64,000 nt of DNA from Streptomyces sp. NBC_00353 (lineage in GTDB: Bacteria > Actinomycetota > Actinomycetes > Streptomycetales > Streptomycetaceae). The DNA lies in contig NZ_CP107985.1 of assembly GCF_036108815.1 (NCBI RefSeq), positions 2,108,001 through 2,172,000 of the forward strand, given 5' to 3'. Of the stretch, positions 52,813 through 60,617 are shown in pieces (position 1 is the first letter of the stretch; each line of letters opens with the position of its first letter). Below the pieces are notes generated by a model. It was not told where the DNA came from and did no database searches. It saw nothing but the letters and a program-made list of their open reading frames with translations. Made by a program: the position numbers and the translations under genes.

Positions 52813-53751
52813 GTGAACTCGCTCTACCCGCCGCGGATGACCGGCCGCCCAGGGCGGCTCGAAGTCTGGTACGCGACGTTGACCGATCCCCGTACCGGCA
52901 CCGGCGTATGGATCCACCACGAAGTGGTGGCACCCAAGCACGACGGCCCGGCCCGGGCGCATGGCTGGATATCCGTATTCCCGCCGGACGGACCGCCGGT
53001 CACCGAGCGGTTCGGGGCCCCGGATTCCCCACCGCCCCAGGGCGAGGCGTACTTCGAGGTGCCGGGGGTGCGGGCAACGCCCCGGCTGCTGGAAGGCACC
53101 GCGGGCGCGATCACCTGGCACCTGGCGGTCACCGGCGGCGGAGAGCCCCTCTACACCTTTCCGCGCTGGTCCTGGCAGCGTGAACTGCTGCCCGCCGCCC
53201 AGGTCGTGCCTGCCCCCGACGCCGTTTTCTCCGGGGAACTCGTTGTCGGAGAAAGGCGGTTCGCCCTCTCCGAGGCCGTGGGAGGCGTCGCCCGGATCGC
53301 CGGGCACGGCAATGCCCAGCGATGGGCGTGGCTCCATGCGGGCCTCGGCGGCGGGGACGTACTCGAAGTGGTGGCCGCCGTCGCCCGCCGTCCCACGATG
53401 CGGTGGCTGCCACCGCTGCCCATGCTTCAGCTGCGGATCGGCGGCACCGACTGGCCGCGCGACCCGTTGCTGACCGCGCCGCTGCTGCGCGCACGGATCG
53501 GGCTGCCCGACTGGTCGATCGCAGGCGGCACCGCGCGGCGCAGGGTACGGATCGATGTGACCCAGGACCCGGCCGACTGTGTGTCGCTCTCCTACACCGA
53601 CCCCGACGGAGCGACCGCCACGTGCACCAACACGGAACGTGCCTCCGTCGACGTGATCGTCGAACGCCGCACCGGGCTGCACCGCTTCGAGGTGGAACAC
53701 CGCTGGCATCTGGATCGCACGGGTCACGCGGAGGTGGGAACGCGCCCGTGA
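52813..53751 (+). CDS. lipocalin-like / AttH-type protein of unknown function
   Basis: A 312-residue beta-rich protein. EVWYATLTDPRTGTGVWIHHEVVAP near the start and PRWSWQRELLPAAQVVPAP, ERFALSEAVGGVARIAGHGNAQRWAWLHAG resemble the double-lipocalin proteins of the hydroxyneurosporene-synthase/AttH superfamily. No signal peptide. GTG 52813 has AAAGGA upstream; an alternative GTG at 52798 overlaps the previous stop. Last gene of the unit; it might bind or hydrate the hydrophobic substrate of the oxidase. Confidence 0.6.
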   Translation: MNSLYPPRMTGRPGRLEVWYATLTDPRTGTGVWIHHEVVAPKHDGPARAHGWISVFPPDGPPVTERFGAPDSPPPQGEAYFEVPGVRATPRLLEGTAGAITWHLAVTGGGEPLYTFPRWSWQRELLPAAQVVPAPDAVFSGELVVGERRFALSEAVGGVARIAGHGNAQRWAWLHAGLGGGDVLEVVAAVARRPTMRWLPPLPMLQLRIGGTDWPRDPLLTAPLLRARIGLPDWSIAGGTARRRVRIDVTQDPADCVSLSYTDPDGATATCTNTERASVDVIVERRTGLHRFEVEHRWHLDRTGHAEVGTRP

Positions 53752-53876
53752 GCACGGCGCGCCGCCCCCGTGACGCGGACGGCGCATCCACGCCACCGAC
53801 GAACCCACCGAGTCTGCCGCGCAGACCTCCGTGCAGGTGTGCAAAGGGACCGGGTTAGTCTGACCGTCGTACCGGA

Positions 53877-53950
53877 CACGGGGTGCCCTACCCGAGGGCT
53901 GAGATCACACCCGTCGAACCTGAACCAGTTCGCACTGGCGGAGGGATGTC
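53877..53950 (+). ncRNA. TPP riboswitch (thi box)
   Basis: CACGGGGTGCC, then GGGCTGAGATCACACCCG, GAACCTGAACCAGTT and GCACTGGCGGAGGGATG are the conserved core of the thiamine pyrophosphate aptamer. Its final strand, GGAGGG, is also the ribosome site of the permease start at 53955, so ligand binding should block translation of the operon. Confidence 0.96.
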
Positions 53951-53954
53951 TTTC

Positions 53955-55361
53955 ATGCCTTTGACGCATGTTTCCGGCGGGCTGCCCGCCGACGGCCGGC
54001 AGACCGTCTTCGACGGACGGATGCCAACGGCCCCCGGTGACCTCCGCGTCGAGACGCACGGCATCGAGCCGGTCCCCGAGAGCAACCGCTACGGCGGTCC
54101 CGGGCGCCTGTTCACCGTGTGGTTCGCTCCCAATCTGACCATGACCGGCGTATTCACCGGCACCGTCGGCATCGCACTCGGCCTGGACTTCGCCACCGCG
54201 CTCGCCGCCGTCGTACTGGGCACGGTGCTCGGCGCGGTGCCCACCGCCTACCTGGGCACCTGGGGGAGCCAGACCGGTGCCGGGCAGCTGCCGCTGGCCC
54301 GGCTCGCCTTCGGCCGGGCCGTGACGGTGCCCGGCATCCTGCAGTGGCTGTCCTCCGTCGCCTGGGACGCGCTGATCGGGCTGTTCGGTGGGGACGCGCT
54401 CGCGCGGCTCTGCGGCTGGCCGTTCTGGCTCGGCGTCCTGGCCATGATGGTGGCCCAAGGCGCCCTCGGCGTCCTGGGCTACGAGGCCATCCACCGGCTC
54501 CAGATCGTCATGACCTTCGTGCTCGCCGCCGCGTTCGCGCTGATCGCCTGGCGGCTGCTCGACGGTGTCCATGCGGTCGGCACCGGCACCGCGCACGGCG
54601 CCGACCAGGCCGGCGCGTTCGTCCTGACCAGCACCATCGCACTGAGTCTGGCCCTGTCCTGGGCTCCGTACGCCAGCGACTTCAGCCGCTATCTGCCACG
54701 CACCACCTCGCGCCCGCGCATGTTCTGGTTCACGCTGCTCGGCCTTGTGGTGTCCTTCGTGGCCGTCCAGGCCCTCGGGTTGCTGGGCGCGTCCGTGCTG
54801 ACCGACCAGACCGCCGCGGGTGTGGACAAGCTGCTGGGCGGTGGGGCGTTGGGCGCGTTCGGGCTGCTCGCCGTGGCGCTGGCGGCCCTCTGCAGCAACG
54901 CCATGAACGACTACAGCGGTTCCTTGGCTCTGCAGACCGTCGGCGTGCGTCTTCCACGCCCGGCGGCCGCCGCCCTCGCCGCCGTGCTCGGCTTCCCTCT
55001 GGTGCTGTGGATGCACGCTGCCGACACCACTGCCCGCTTCCAGAACGTGCTGCTGTTCGTCGGCTACTGGATTCCCGGTTTCGTGGCGATCGTCGTCGTC
55101 GACTGGATCGCACGGGCCGGGGCACGGGGCGGCGCGGCGATCGACCTCGCCGCCGAGACCGCCCGGCCGCAGTCCGGATGGCCCCCGTTGCTGGCATTCG
55201 CCGTCGCCTTCGCTGCGGCCGTGCCGTTCATGGACACCAGTCTGTACGTGGGCCCGGTGGCGGCCGCCCTGCACGGCGCCGACCTCTCGTACTACGTGGC
55301 GTTCCTCGTGGCGCTCGCCGTCTACGCGCCGCTGCGGCTACGCCGCCGCCCGCAGGACTGA
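53955..55361 (+). CDS. cytX: NCS1-family permease of a thiamine operon (CytX-like)
   Basis: A 468-residue, 12-segment transporter of the nucleobase:cation symporter 1 family: ESNRYGGPGRLFTVWFAPNLTMTG at the start, GTWGSQTGAGQLPLARLAFGR and SWAPYASDFSRYLP. Control by a TPP riboswitch and linkage to thiM/thiE point to uptake of hydroxymethylpyrimidine or a related thiamine precursor. ATG 53955 (nine bases after GGAGGG) is preferred to ATG 53946, which would be touching the ribosome site. Confidence 0.88.
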   Translation: MPLTHVSGGLPADGRQTVFDGRMPTAPGDLRVETHGIEPVPESNRYGGPGRLFTVWFAPNLTMTGVFTGTVGIALGLDFATALAAVVLGTVLGAVPTAYLGTWGSQTGAGQLPLARLAFGRAVTVPGILQWLSSVAWDALIGLFGGDALARLCGWPFWLGVLAMMVAQGALGVLGYEAIHRLQIVMTFVLAAAFALIAWRLLDGVHAVGTGTAHGADQAGAFVLTSTIALSLALSWAPYASDFSRYLPRTTSRPRMFWFTLLGLVVSFVAVQALGLLGASVLTDQTAAGVDKLLGGGALGAFGLLAVALAALCSNAMNDYSGSLALQTVGVRLPRPAAAALAAVLGFPLVLWMHAADTTARFQNVLLFVGYWIPGFVAIVVVDWIARAGARGGAAIDLAAETARPQSGWPPLLAFAVAFAAAVPFMDTSLYVGPVAAALHGADLSYYVAFLVALAVYAPLRLRRRPQD

Positions 55362-55436
55362 CCTGCCGCCGGCCGACTGACCCCGGACGTCGCTCGGCAC
55401 CCGAACGACATCCCCTCCCCCACGGAGCGATATCCC

Positions 55437-56246
55437 ATGCCCGCTACATCCGCCGATCACACCGCCTTCGCCCCGCAGGCCCTCGCACGCGTGCGGGCGG
55501 ACTCCCCTCTCGTCCAGTGCCTGACCAACTCGGTGGTCACGGGCTTCACCGCCAACGTCCTGCTGGCGCTGGGCGCTTCACCGGCCATGGTCGACCTTCC
55601 GGAGGAGGCCGGCCCGTTCGCCCGGATCGCCTCCGGTGTGCTGATCAATCTAGGCACCCCGCACGCGGAGCAGCGCTCCGCCATGGTCGAGGCCGCACGG
55701 GCGGCGGGTCCGGCCGGCACGCCGTGGGTCCTCGACCCGGTGGCGGTCGGCGCGCTGCCGGTGCGTACCGCGCTGGCGCGAGAGCTCCTGCGGCTGCGAC
55801 CGACTGTGATCCGGGGCAACGCGTCCGAGATCATCGCGCTTGCGGGCGCGGGCGACGGCGGCCGCGGTGTGGACTCCTCCGACGGCGTCGGGGCCGCCGA
55901 GGAGTCAGCACGCGAGCTGGCGCGTACAGCCGGCTGTGTGGTCGCCGTCTCCGGGCCCGTCGACTTCGTCACCGACGGGGCGCGCAGCGCCCGGATCGCC
56001 AACGGTGATGCCCTGTTGACCCGGGTGACAGGGGGCGGCTGCGCGCTGGGGGCCGTGATGGCTGCCTTCGCGGCGGTCGACGAGGACCGGTTCGCCGCGG
56101 TGGTGGCCGCCGTCACCGCGTACACGGTCGCCGCCGAGCTGGCCGCGAAGGAGGCGTCCGGGCCCGGCAGCTTCGCCGTCGCCTTCCTGGACGCGCTCGC
56201 CGCGCTGGAGGAAGCGGACCTCACCGAGCGGGCGGCTCTCTCGTGA
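55437..56246 (+). CDS. thiM: hydroxyethylthiazole kinase
   Basis: A 269-residue ribokinase-like enzyme that phosphorylates the thiazole moiety for thiamine salvage. PLVQCLTNSVVTGFTANVLLALGASPAMVD, TPWVLDPVAVGAL, RGNASEIIALAG and TRVTGGGCALGAVMAAF (anion hole with the catalytic Cys) are all as expected. It overlaps thiE by GTGA. Confidence 0.95.
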   Translation: MPATSADHTAFAPQALARVRADSPLVQCLTNSVVTGFTANVLLALGASPAMVDLPEEAGPFARIASGVLINLGTPHAEQRSAMVEAARAAGPAGTPWVLDPVAVGALPVRTALARELLRLRPTVIRGNASEIIALAGAGDGGRGVDSSDGVGAAEESARELARTAGCVVAVSGPVDFVTDGARSARIANGDALLTRVTGGGCALGAVMAAFAAVDEDRFAAVVAAVTAYTVAAELAAKEASGPGSFAVAFLDALAALEEADLTERAALS

Positions 56247-56920
56247 CCGCGGCACCGGTGGATCTGTCGGTCTACCTGGTGACGGACACCGCCCAGTGCG
56301 CGGCCCGCGGCCGGAGCGTGGCCGAGACCGTCGCCCTGGCAGTCGCCGGGGGCGTCACCGCCGTGCAGATCCGGGAGAAGCACGCCGCCGGGAGGGAGTT
56401 CCTCCGTACGGTTCTGGAGGTGGCCGCCGTCCTCCCCGAACGAGTGACGCTGATCGTCAACGACCGGGTGGACGTGTTCCTGGCGGCCCGGGCCGCCGGC
56501 GCACGCGTGACGGGTGTTCACGTCGGCCAGTCGGATCTGCCGCCGGCCGCCGTACGCGAACTGATCGGAGAGCACGCGGTTCTGGGCCTGAGTGCAGCCA
56601 CCCCCGATCAACTGCGCGCCGCCGCCGAGGATCCGGCGCGAGTCCACCACGTGGGCATCGGCGCGCTGCACGCGACCCGGACCAAGGCGGACGCCCCGGC
56701 CCCGCTCGGCCATGCCGGCTTCGCCCGCCTCGCCCGGCTCAGCGACCTGCCCGCCGTGGCCATCGGCGGCATCACCCCGGCCGACCTGCCACGCCTGCGA
56801 GACGCCGGGGCGGTGGGAGCTGCCGCCGTGTCCGGCATCTGCGCCGCCGCGGACCCCCGTGCGTCGGCCCACGCCTACGCACGGGCATGGGACCGTGCCC
56901 GGGAGGAGAGGTACGCATGA
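56243..56920 (+). CDS. thiE: thiamine-phosphate synthase
   Basis: A 225-residue (beta/alpha)8 enzyme that joins HMP pyrophosphate and thiazole phosphate. TAVQIREKHAAGREFL, LIVNDRVDVFLAARAAGARVTGVHVGQSDLP, LGLSAATPDQ, HHVGIGALHATRTKADA and AIGGITPADLPRL match the family motifs. It starts at GTG, coupled to thiM, and its stop overlaps the start of the thiD stump. Confidence 0.95.
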   Translation: MTAAPVDLSVYLVTDTAQCAARGRSVAETVALAVAGGVTAVQIREKHAAGREFLRTVLEVAAVLPERVTLIVNDRVDVFLAARAAGARVTGVHVGQSDLPPAAVRELIGEHAVLGLSAATPDQLRAAAEDPARVHHVGIGALHATRTKADAPAPLGHAGFARLARLSDLPAVAIGGITPADLPRLRDAGAVGAAAVSGICAAADPRASAHAYARAWDRAREERYA

Positions 56921-56976
56921 CCGAGCCGACCCGCGTACGGACGATCGCCGGATCCGACTCCGGCCAAGGAGCCTGA
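56917..56976 (+). pseudogene. thiD: thiD stump (HMP/HMP-P kinase), 19 codons
   Basis: ATG at 56917 overlaps the thiE stop and has a strong GGAGGAGAGG ribosome site. It encodes MTEPTRVRTIAGSDSGQGA and then TGA. ThiD proteins begin ...TIAGSDSGGGAGIQADLK, so this is the true thiD N-terminus cut off inside the substrate loop. Nothing recognisable as the rest of ThiD follows before the converging CGNR gene. The gene has been lost by deletion after being part of this operon; ThiD must be supplied elsewhere. Confidence 0.85.
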
Positions 56977-57050
56977 CTTCACGTCCTCGACACCGGACTG
57001 CCCGACGACCGGCCCCACGAGCGCTAGGCGTGGCACCGACCGCTCAGTCC

Positions 57051-57626
57051 CTACTGGCCCACTGCCGCTGTCGACGGGCGCGACTTGCTCGCCTTCTTGC
57101 GCGCACGGTACGCGGCCGCCTTCACCCTGTTTCCGCACGGGTCCATGGCGCACCACTCCCGGCGATTTCCATGTGACCGGTCGATGTAGATCTGTGTGCA
57201 CTCGGGCCTGGTGCACTCCTTGATCAGCAACACCTCCGGTCCGCTGAGCACACGGATGGCCTGTCGGGCTATCGAGGACACAGCCTGCTGCGGGGTCGCC
57301 TCGATGCGGCGCCCCTCCCTGGTGAGCTGCGGGACTGCGGACGGCTTACGCGCCTCACGGTTGACCAGGGCGAGGGCGTCGGGGTCGTAGCTCTCATCCA
57401 CCAGCCTGGCGGCCACGAGCGTGTAGATCGCCTCGCGAAGAGCCACCGCCTCCGCCACGTCGGACGGCTCGCAATGCGTATCGCCGTCAACGATTCCGGA
57501 CTCGCTGAACCAGGCGTCGAGACTCTCCGGCGACGCGAGCATCTCGAGAGGCTCGGCGTTGCGCCGTGCGCGCAGGGTCCCTACGAAGTCCAGCACGGGG
57601 GTGCCGCACTTGAAGACATGCATCAT
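57051..57626 (-). CDS. CGNR zinc finger / ABATE domain protein
   Basis: A 191-residue regulator-like protein. An N-terminal ABATE domain (FKCGTPVLDFVGTLRAR) is followed by a C-terminal zinc finger with Cys138, Cys143, Cys159 and Cys164 ending in the CGNR motif (REWCAMDPCGNRVKAAAYRARKK). The finger and basic tail probably bind nucleic acid, and it likely acts as a stress-responsive transcription factor. ATG 57626 gives the standard N-terminus. Confidence 0.88.
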   Translation of the reverse strand: MMHVFKCGTPVLDFVGTLRARRNAEPLEMLASPESLDAWFSESGIVDGDTHCEPSDVAEAVALREAIYTLVAARLVDESYDPDALALVNREARKPSAVPQLTREGRRIEATPQQAVSSIARQAIRVLSGPEVLLIKECTRPECTQIYIDRSHGNRREWCAMDPCGNRVKAAAYRARKKASKSRPSTAAVGQ

Positions 57627-57761
57627 GTCACCATTTTGACAGGTGACGAACAAGAGAACAAGGAGCGCACACCTCTCCTCGCAGACCGGCCGCGATCCGG
57701 GACTCCGTCGCGGCAATCCCGCTCGCGGCCTTCGCGGCAGCAGCCTGCCGTACGCCGGATG

Positions 57762-58244
57762 TCAGGAATCAGCCGCGGTTTGCCCGCTCGGGGTCGCGAC
57801 ATGCTGCAGCGCGGCCGTGAGCTGGGGGAGGTCCTGGCCGCTGAAGTGGTCGACGAGATTGCGTCGCACGCTGACCAGGAATGTCGGCCAGGCCTGTTCC
57901 AGGCGGGCGAGCCCGGCATCGGTCAGCACGGCGTTCCAACCGCGCCCGTCCTGGCTGCACTTGGCACGTTGGACCCAGCCCTGATTCTCGAGCCGGATGA
58001 CGACGCGGGTGATCCCGCTGAGGGAGAGGTTGCAGGCGGCGGCGAGTTCACTCATCCGCATCAGCTTCCCCGGAGCCTCGGACAGGTGCATCAGAGGCGT
58101 GTACTCGGAAAGCGGCAGCCCCGCTCCGCGCACCAGGTCGGCGTCGACCACACGCGGCAGGGCCAGCAGCACCCGGCTCAGCGCACGCACAAACGCTTCC
58201 TCGACCGGATCGAGGGGCTGCAACGGCTGCTCTTCGGATGACAT
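57762..58244 (-). CDS. MarR-family regulator
   Basis: A 160-residue winged-helix repressor: SEYTPLMHLSEAPGKLMRMSELAAACNLSLSGITRVVIRLENQGWVQR, then the wing KCSQDGRGWNAVLTDAGLARL. One cysteine in the recognition domain (ELAAACN) and one in the wing (AKCSQ) could sense oxidants. It is divergent from the FMN reductase gene, and four TTGAC-type inverted repeats lie between them, so it probably represses both. Confidence 0.9.
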   Translation of the reverse strand: MSSEEQPLQPLDPVEEAFVRALSRVLLALPRVVDADLVRGAGLPLSEYTPLMHLSEAPGKLMRMSELAAACNLSLSGITRVVIRLENQGWVQRAKCSQDGRGWNAVLTDAGLARLEQAWPTFLVSVRRNLVDHFSGQDLPQLTAALQHVATPSGQTAADS

Positions 58245-58260
58245 CCCCCCACTTTAGCTC

Positions 58261-58274
58261 CTTGACGGATCAAC
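58261..58274. promoter_or_regulatory. MarR-type operator copy nearest marR
   Basis: CTTGACGGATCAAC, arms TTGA/TCAA, 17 bases upstream of the MarR start. Related to three sites at 58390-58453. Confidence 0.6.
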
Positions 58275-58292
58275 GAGTCGACCTTCGCGTGA

Positions 58293-58312
58293 ATAGTCGA
58301 CCGGTCTGCTAT
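58293..58312. promoter_or_regulatory. ATAG-N12-CTAT operator (O1)
   Basis: ATAGTCGACCGGTCTGCTAT. It shares 16 identical bases (AATAGTCGACCGGTCT) with the site in front of the TetR gene at 62172. Confidence 0.7.
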
Positions 58313-58389
58313 TTAGTTCGCCACGGTGCGCGGAGCTCCGGCCCGGGCGTCGCGACACCGCACCCCAGGAAGGGGTGTGACTCACATCT

Positions 58390-58453
58390 ACTTGACGCGT
58401 CAAGCAGTCGGGTATCTACTTCACAAGGCAAGTATCCACTTGACGAGGCAAGT
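58390..58453. promoter_or_regulatory. three MarR-type operator copies before FMN reductase
   Basis: ACTTGACGCGTCAAGC (58390-58405, a perfect CTTGACGCGTCAAG palindrome), ACTTCACAAGGCAAGT (58418-58433) and ACTTGACGAGGCAAGT (58438-58453). The last ends directly before the ATG at 58456 and would block that start and ribosome site. Confidence 0.7.
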
Positions 58454-58491
58454 ACATGTTCAAGCTGTTCACGAAGCGCGAAGAGGCCACC

Positions 58492-59052
58492 ATGACCAAG
58501 ATCGGCATCATCATCGGAAGCACCCGCCCGGGACGGAACGGCGAGGCCGTCGCCCGCTGGGTCCACGAGACCGCCGCCCAGCGCACCGACGCCGACTTCG
58601 AAATCGTCGACCTGCTCGACTACAAGCTCCCGCTGCTCGACGAGGCCTACCCCCCGTCGATGGGCCAGTACACCCAGCCGCACACCCACGCATGGGCGGA
58701 GAAGATCGCGTCCCTCGACGGCTTCATCATCGTCACCCCCGAGTACAACCGCTCCGTGCCCGGCGCACTGAAGAACGCCATCGACTTCCTGTACACCGAG
58801 TGGACCAACAAGGCCGTCGGCTTCATCAGCTACGGCGGCACCGGCGGCACCCGCGCCGTGGAGCACCTGCGCGGCATCGCCGGCGAACTGCAGATGGCCG
58901 ACGTCCGCTCCCAGGTCGCCCTCTCCCTCTTCACCGACTTCGAGAACTTCTCCACCTTCAAGCCCGCCGCCATGCAGAGCGACACCCTCAACACCACCCT
59001 CGACCAGGTCATCGCCTGGACCAACGCCCTCGCCCCCCTGCGCACCAGCTGA
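58492..59052 (+). CDS. NAD(P)H-dependent FMN reductase
   Basis: A 186-residue flavodoxin-fold reductase: GSTRPGRNGEA (9-19) binds FMN phosphate, PEYNRSVPGALKNAID (83-98) is the second family signature, and GTGGTRAVEHLRGI follows. Such enzymes reduce flavin, quinones, azo and nitro compounds with NAD(P)H. ATG 58492 has GAGG upstream; ATG 58456 in the same frame also has one but overlaps an operator. Controlled probably by MarR and by the O1 site. A 14-base hairpin terminator follows. Confidence 0.9.
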   Translation: MTKIGIIIGSTRPGRNGEAVARWVHETAAQRTDADFEIVDLLDYKLPLLDEAYPPSMGQYTQPHTHAWAEKIASLDGFIIVTPEYNRSVPGALKNAIDFLYTEWTNKAVGFISYGGTGGTRAVEHLRGIAGELQMADVRSQVALSLFTDFENFSTFKPAAMQSDTLNTTLDQVIAWTNALAPLRTS

Positions 59053-59071
59053 CACCGCACAGAGATTCACC

Positions 59072-59106
59072 ACGACGGCCCGAAGTCATCACCTTCGGGC
59101 CGTCGT
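59072..59106 (+). terminator. terminator after FMN reductase
   Basis: A perfect 14-base stem (ACGACGGCCCGAAG and its complement) with a 7-base loop, 19 bases after the stop. Confidence 0.8.
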
Positions 59107-59636
59107 CAGAGTGATTCCGCGGCGTGACCGAACCGCGGATCGAGGTCAGCGGGCCGCACAGCGGCACCGGTCGAATGACACAGCGGCACCTCGTGAACTC
59201 CGCAGACGCGGCGGCGGCCCGGTGGCGCCGTGAATCCGGCAAACCGGCTCCGCATAGATGCATCCCGACACGACGCACCCATGGTCCGCCCGTCATCCAT
59301 CCGGAGCAGGCGGATCACCCCGGGCGGACGCACGCCGATGAGGACGACACCGGGAGTCGGCTCGAGGAAGAAATTCCTCAGGCCGCCGCCATCGCCGCGT
59401 ACCGCGACATGGCCGGACCCGGAACCGCTCAGCACGAGCCCGCACTGTCCGTCAAGCGCCGCGTCGGGTTAGGATCGTCAATAGACGGTCGGTCGTCTAT
59501 CAACTTCCCGCGACGCTTCGCCAGGACCTGGCCGAGCGTCACGACTCAACCGGGCCCGGATGGACCGGGCGTCGCCGCCGGCCCGGGACGGCCCCCGTAC
59601 CCGTGCGGCCCATCGCGAACATGGAGATGCGAACAC
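59107..59636. other. region upstream of the FrnE-like gene
   Basis: About 530 bases with open frames on both strands but no ribosome site or family motif. The operator at 59481-59500 lies in its right part and marks the promoter of the FrnE-like gene. Confidence 0.5.
59481..59500. promoter_or_regulatory. ATAG-N12-CTAT operator (O2)
   Basis: ATAGACGGTCGGTCGTCTAT, arms ATAGACG/CGTCTAT, 137 bases upstream of the FrnE-like gene. The same length and outer ATAG/CTAT as O1 and O3, with a shifted centre. Confidence 0.65.
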
Positions 59637-60287
59637 ATGAACGTCGAGATCTGGACCGATATCGCCTGCCCCTGGTGCTATATCGGCAAAGCGCGTTTCG
59701 AGCGGGCACTCGCGGCCTTCGAGCACCGCGACCACGTCGAGGTGGTGTACCGGTCATTCGAACTCAACCCGAAGGCCGCCAATGGCACGACACCGATCAT
59801 CGATGCCGTCGCCGCCCAGTACGGTCGCACCCGTGAGCAGCAGGTCGCCAGGGAGGAGTACGCCGCATCCGAGGCGCGCGCCGAAGGGCTCGGTTTCCGG
59901 ATCGGCGGACGCGTTCACGGCAACACCTTCGAGCTCCACCGCCTCCTGCACTTCGCCAAGGCCCGCGACCTCCAGACCGAGTTGATGGATCTCGCCTTCC
60001 AGGTGAACTTCACGGACGAGCGCTCGATCTACGACCAGGAGACCCTGGTGAGCATGGCGGTCGAAGTGGGGCTGTACGAGGCAGCGGTCCGCGAGGTGCT
60101 CAACGATGCCGACGCATACGCCGAGGACGTACGGGCCGACGAGCGGCAGGCCGCCGAACTAGGTGCAGGCGGCGTGCCGTTCTTCGTACTGGACCGGCAG
60201 TACGGCGTGGCCGGCCTGCAGTCCGTCGAGCTGTTCACCCAGGCGCTGGAACAGGCATGGCAGAACCGGTCGACAGCTCGGCACTGA
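59637..60287 (+). CDS. DsbA-family oxidoreductase, FrnE-like
   Basis: A 216-residue cytoplasmic thioredoxin-fold protein with CPWC at residues 11-14 (ACPWCYIGKARFERAL), the FrnE/2-hydroxychromene-isomerase-like pattern, and GGVPFFVLDRQYGVAGLQ with the cis-Pro near the C-terminus. FrnE of Deinococcus is a disulfide isomerase of oxidative-stress tolerance; here the role may be disulfide or electrophile chemistry. A perfect 22-base hairpin ends the transcript. Confidence 0.88.
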   Translation: MNVEIWTDIACPWCYIGKARFERALAAFEHRDHVEVVYRSFELNPKAANGTTPIIDAVAAQYGRTREQQVAREEYAASEARAEGLGFRIGGRVHGNTFELHRLLHFAKARDLQTELMDLAFQVNFTDERSIYDQETLVSMAVEVGLYEAAVREVLNDADAYAEDVRADERQAAELGAGGVPFFVLDRQYGVAGLQSVELFTQALEQAWQNRSTARH

Positions 60288-60322
60288 CACCCGGCCGCTG
60301 CAGCGCTTCTCTGTTTCCTTCA

Positions 60323-60372
60323 CGGCAGGGCCCCTCTGCCGGGGAAGCTCCCCCGGCAGAGGGGCCCTGCCG
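60323..60372 (+). terminator. 22-base perfect hairpin terminator
   Basis: Stem CGGCAGGGCCCCTCTGCCGG plus two further bases, loop AAGCTC, 35 bases after the FrnE-like stop. Confidence 0.85.
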
Positions 60373-60454
60373 CACCCTGAATCGGGCAGTACCCGTCCTC
60401 CGCGGCCCGGCCTCGGTCGCCCATGTGCCCGGATCCGGCGCCCGGGGAACCGCA

Positions 60455-60530
60455 TTCGGGGAGCTCCTGCGCACCTGTCGGGTGCCGGGGCTCCGCCGTG
60501 AGGAGATCGCCCAGGTCGCGGGAGTCAGGT
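60455..60530 (+). pseudogene. relic of an XRE/MmyB-type regulator
   Basis: The plus frame gives FGELLRTCR, then VPGLRREEIAQVAGV, which is the start of the helix-turn-helix of MmyB-like regulators (normally LGEFLRxRR..., ...TPGLRREEVAxLAGVS). About 15 residues that normally separate the two blocks are missing, there is no start, and the rest of the gene is gone. It lies between two very strong hairpins. Confidence 0.7.
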
Positions 60531-60548
60531 CAGCAGGGTCACAACGAT

Positions 60549-60603
60549 CGCTGGGCCGGCTCGGCACCGGGAGCAGTGCTCCCGGTGCCGAGCCGGCCCA
60601 GCG
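60549..60603 (-). terminator. 25-base perfect hairpin terminator
   Basis: A perfect 25-base stem around CAGTG, 15 bases beyond the stop of the minus-strand nitroreductase gene. Confidence 0.85.
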
Positions 60604-60617
60604 GTGAGCGAACCGGG

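Noticed and set aside
57627..57647. GTCACC-N9-GGTGAC before the CGNR gene as an operator.
   Set aside because: Only six-base arms with a long spacer and no second copy; could be chance.
59106..59435. A 109-codon minus-strand frame before the FrnE-like gene.
   Set aside because: A stretch like FFLEPTPGVVLIGVRPPGVIRL looked protein-like, but I could not match it to any family and there is no ribosome site.
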